Below, in pieces: positions 5,200 to 6,126 of a stretch of 6,126 bases of DNA. A program made the translations under genes and the position numbers. Below the pieces are notes generated by a model. The model was not told where the DNA came from and searched no databases. It saw nothing but the letters and a program-made list of their open reading frames with translations. The stretch is from an uncultured Phycisphaerales bacterium. Its GTDB lineage: Bacteria; Planctomycetota; Phycisphaerae; WQYP01. The first letter of the stretch is position 1. Each line of letters begins with the position of its first letter. The DNA lies in assembly GCA_937901265.1 (NCBI GenBank), contig CALCHA010000368.1:1-6126 (forward strand), written 5' to 3'.

Positions 5200-6126
5200 A
5201 TGCCCTCCACCTCCCTGCATATTGGACCGCTCCGCCTGGCGAGCAACCTTTTGCTTGCCCCGATCGCGGGCTATTGCGATCTCGCCTTCCGTCTCGCGGC
5301 GCGATCGTGGGGCGGGGTGGGCCTCGCCTGCACGGACCTGCTGTGTCCCGAGGGCGTGTTGCGGGAGAACAAACGCTCCATGGAACTGGCGGCAACCTGC
5401 CCCGAGGATTCGCCCCTGTGCATGCAGCTCTATGGCGGAAACGTGGACAGGCTGTGCGAAGCGGCGATGTGGGCGGAAGATCGCGGCGCGCATGTGATCG
5501 ACATCAACATGGGCTGCCCGGTCGACAAAGTCACCAAGCGCGACGGCGGCTCCAAGCTCCTCTGCAATCCCGATGCGACGCTGCGCATGGTCGAGCAGGT
5601 CAAATCCTGTCTGCGCTCCGTCCCGCTGACCTGCAAGCTTCGCCTCGGCTGGGATGACACCTCGATCGTTGCCCCCTATCTGGCGGCGCGGCTCGAGGAG
5701 CAGGGGGTGTCGCTGATCACCATTCATGGCCGAACGACCCAGATGAAATTCACCGGCAGCGCCCGCCTTGATGGCATTGCGCAGGTGGTGGCGGCGGTAA
5801 AAAAAATTCCGGTGATCGGCAACGGCGACATCAAGTGCCCGGCGGACGCGAAGCGCATGATGGAGGTCACGGGATGCGCCGGCGTGATGATCGGCCGGGG
5901 GGCTCTCTCGCGACCCTGGATTTTCCGGGACACGCACGCCCTCCTGAGGACCGGGCTGATTCCGGCCGAGCCGACGATCCGGGAGAAGTGCGAAACGATT
6001 CGTCGCCATTTTCATGGGATCGTCGCCTCGCGCACGGAGCGGATCGCCGTGCTGGAGTTCCGCAAGCGCATCAGCTGGTACGCCAAGACCATGAACCCCT
6101 GCCGGCTGCTGCGGGATCAGATCGGA
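5200..6126 (+). CDS. dusB: tRNA-dihydrouridine synthase, DusB-like (3' end beyond window)
   Basis: A cytoplasmic FMN- and NADPH-dependent enzyme that reduces uridine to dihydrouridine in the tRNA D-loop. The 309 visible codons stay open to the last base, so only the C-terminus of this ~320-350-residue family is missing. The FMN-binding TIM barrel begins with LLLAPIAGYCDLAFR at 17-31. The catalytic-cysteine motif is INMGCPVDKV at 102-111 with Cys106. CKLRLGWDD (145-153, Lys146), IHGRTTQ (175-181, His176), IPVIGNGDI (203-211) and GVMIGRGALSRPWIF (228-242) are the remaining flavin and active-site motifs; the helical tRNA-binding domain starts near 255. The GCPV form of the Cys motif points to DusB rather than DusA or DusC. 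The ATG at 5200 is the only good start: the frame upstream has no ATG before a stop at 5107-5109, and family homology begins at once. No clear Shine-Dalgarno precedes it. It has 14 cysteines, more than expected. It is divergent from the efflux operon, with no evident functional link. Confidence 0.95.
   Translation, partial: MPSTSLHIGPLRLASNLLLAPIAGYCDLAFRLAARSWGGVGLACTDLLCPEGVLRENKRSMELAATCPEDSPLCMQLYGGNVDRLCEAAMWAEDRGAHVIDINMGCPVDKVTKRDGGSKLLCNPDATLRMVEQVKSCLRSVPLTCKLRLGWDDTSIVAPYLAARLEEQGVSLITIHGRTTQMKFTGSARLDGIAQVVAAVKKIPVIGNGDIKCPADAKRMMEVTGCAGVMIGRGALSRPWIFRDTHALLRTGLIPAEPTIREKCETIRRHFHGIVASRTERIAVLEFRKRISWYAKTMNPCRLLRDQIG

Noticed and set aside
4896..5246. A minus-strand frame with a Pro-Gln-Ala-Ala repeat, as a possible small repeat protein
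   Set aside because: The repeat is the 12-bp DNA repeat read in frame, the rest of the frame has no domain, and it overlaps the divergent promoters and the Dus start.
3887..5497. A 536-codon open frame on the plus strand across the adaptor gene
   Set aside because: It is antisense to a clear adaptor lipoprotein with all family motifs. Its translation is Gly/Asp/Val-rich with no recognisable domain, and it runs through the intergenic repeat into the Dus gene in the wrong frame.
5194..6015. A 273-codon minus-strand frame opposite the Dus gene
   Set aside because: The plus strand carries every Dus active-site motif in order; the minus-strand translation shows none of any family.

Overview
The window reads as two unlike pieces of DNA joined near position 1600. 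The left piece (1 to about 1600) is GC-rich. It carries a Crp/Fnr-type regulator and the C-terminal half of a phenylacetate-CoA ligase-like AMP-forming enzyme, and its protein style recalls Burkholderiales-type Betaproteobacteria. The right piece (about 1600 to 6126) carries an RND efflux operon and a divergent tRNA-dihydrouridine synthase. Its protein wording suggests a different phylum, possibly Verrucomicrobia/Opitutae or Planctomycetes. Both lineage guesses come from memory of the families, not from a search.

Layout, left to right. 1-235 holds no convincing complete gene; a possible gene start on the minus strand sits at the left edge. 236-895 (minus) is the Crp/Fnr regulator. 896-1052 is a short intergenic stretch. 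1053-3668 (minus) is one open frame whose N-terminal ~687 residues are an RND permease and whose C-terminal ~185 residues are the end of a PaaK-like ligase; neither half is complete. 3665-4873 (minus) is the periplasmic adaptor lipoprotein of the RND pump, overlapping the permease by 4 bp. 4874-5199 is a divergent promoter region with nested inverted repeats and a four-copy 12-bp G-rich repeat. 5200-6126 (plus) is a DusB-like gene still open at the right edge; it is the only good plus-strand gene.

The adaptor and permease would form the inner-membrane and periplasmic part of a proton-driven tripartite efflux pump; no outer-membrane factor is in the window. The permease as it stands lacks TM8-12 and the TM10 lysine of the proton relay, so it cannot work as a pump. 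The switch falls on a six-residue Tyr-Ala-Ser-Ala-Asp-Leu stretch that fits the ligase family and could also fit the permease. The simplest reading is a chimeric join, most likely a metagenome assembly or library artefact across a short shared sequence, rather than a new fusion protein. I did not find a convincing undescribed system; the join and the structured divergent promoter region are the points worth checking.
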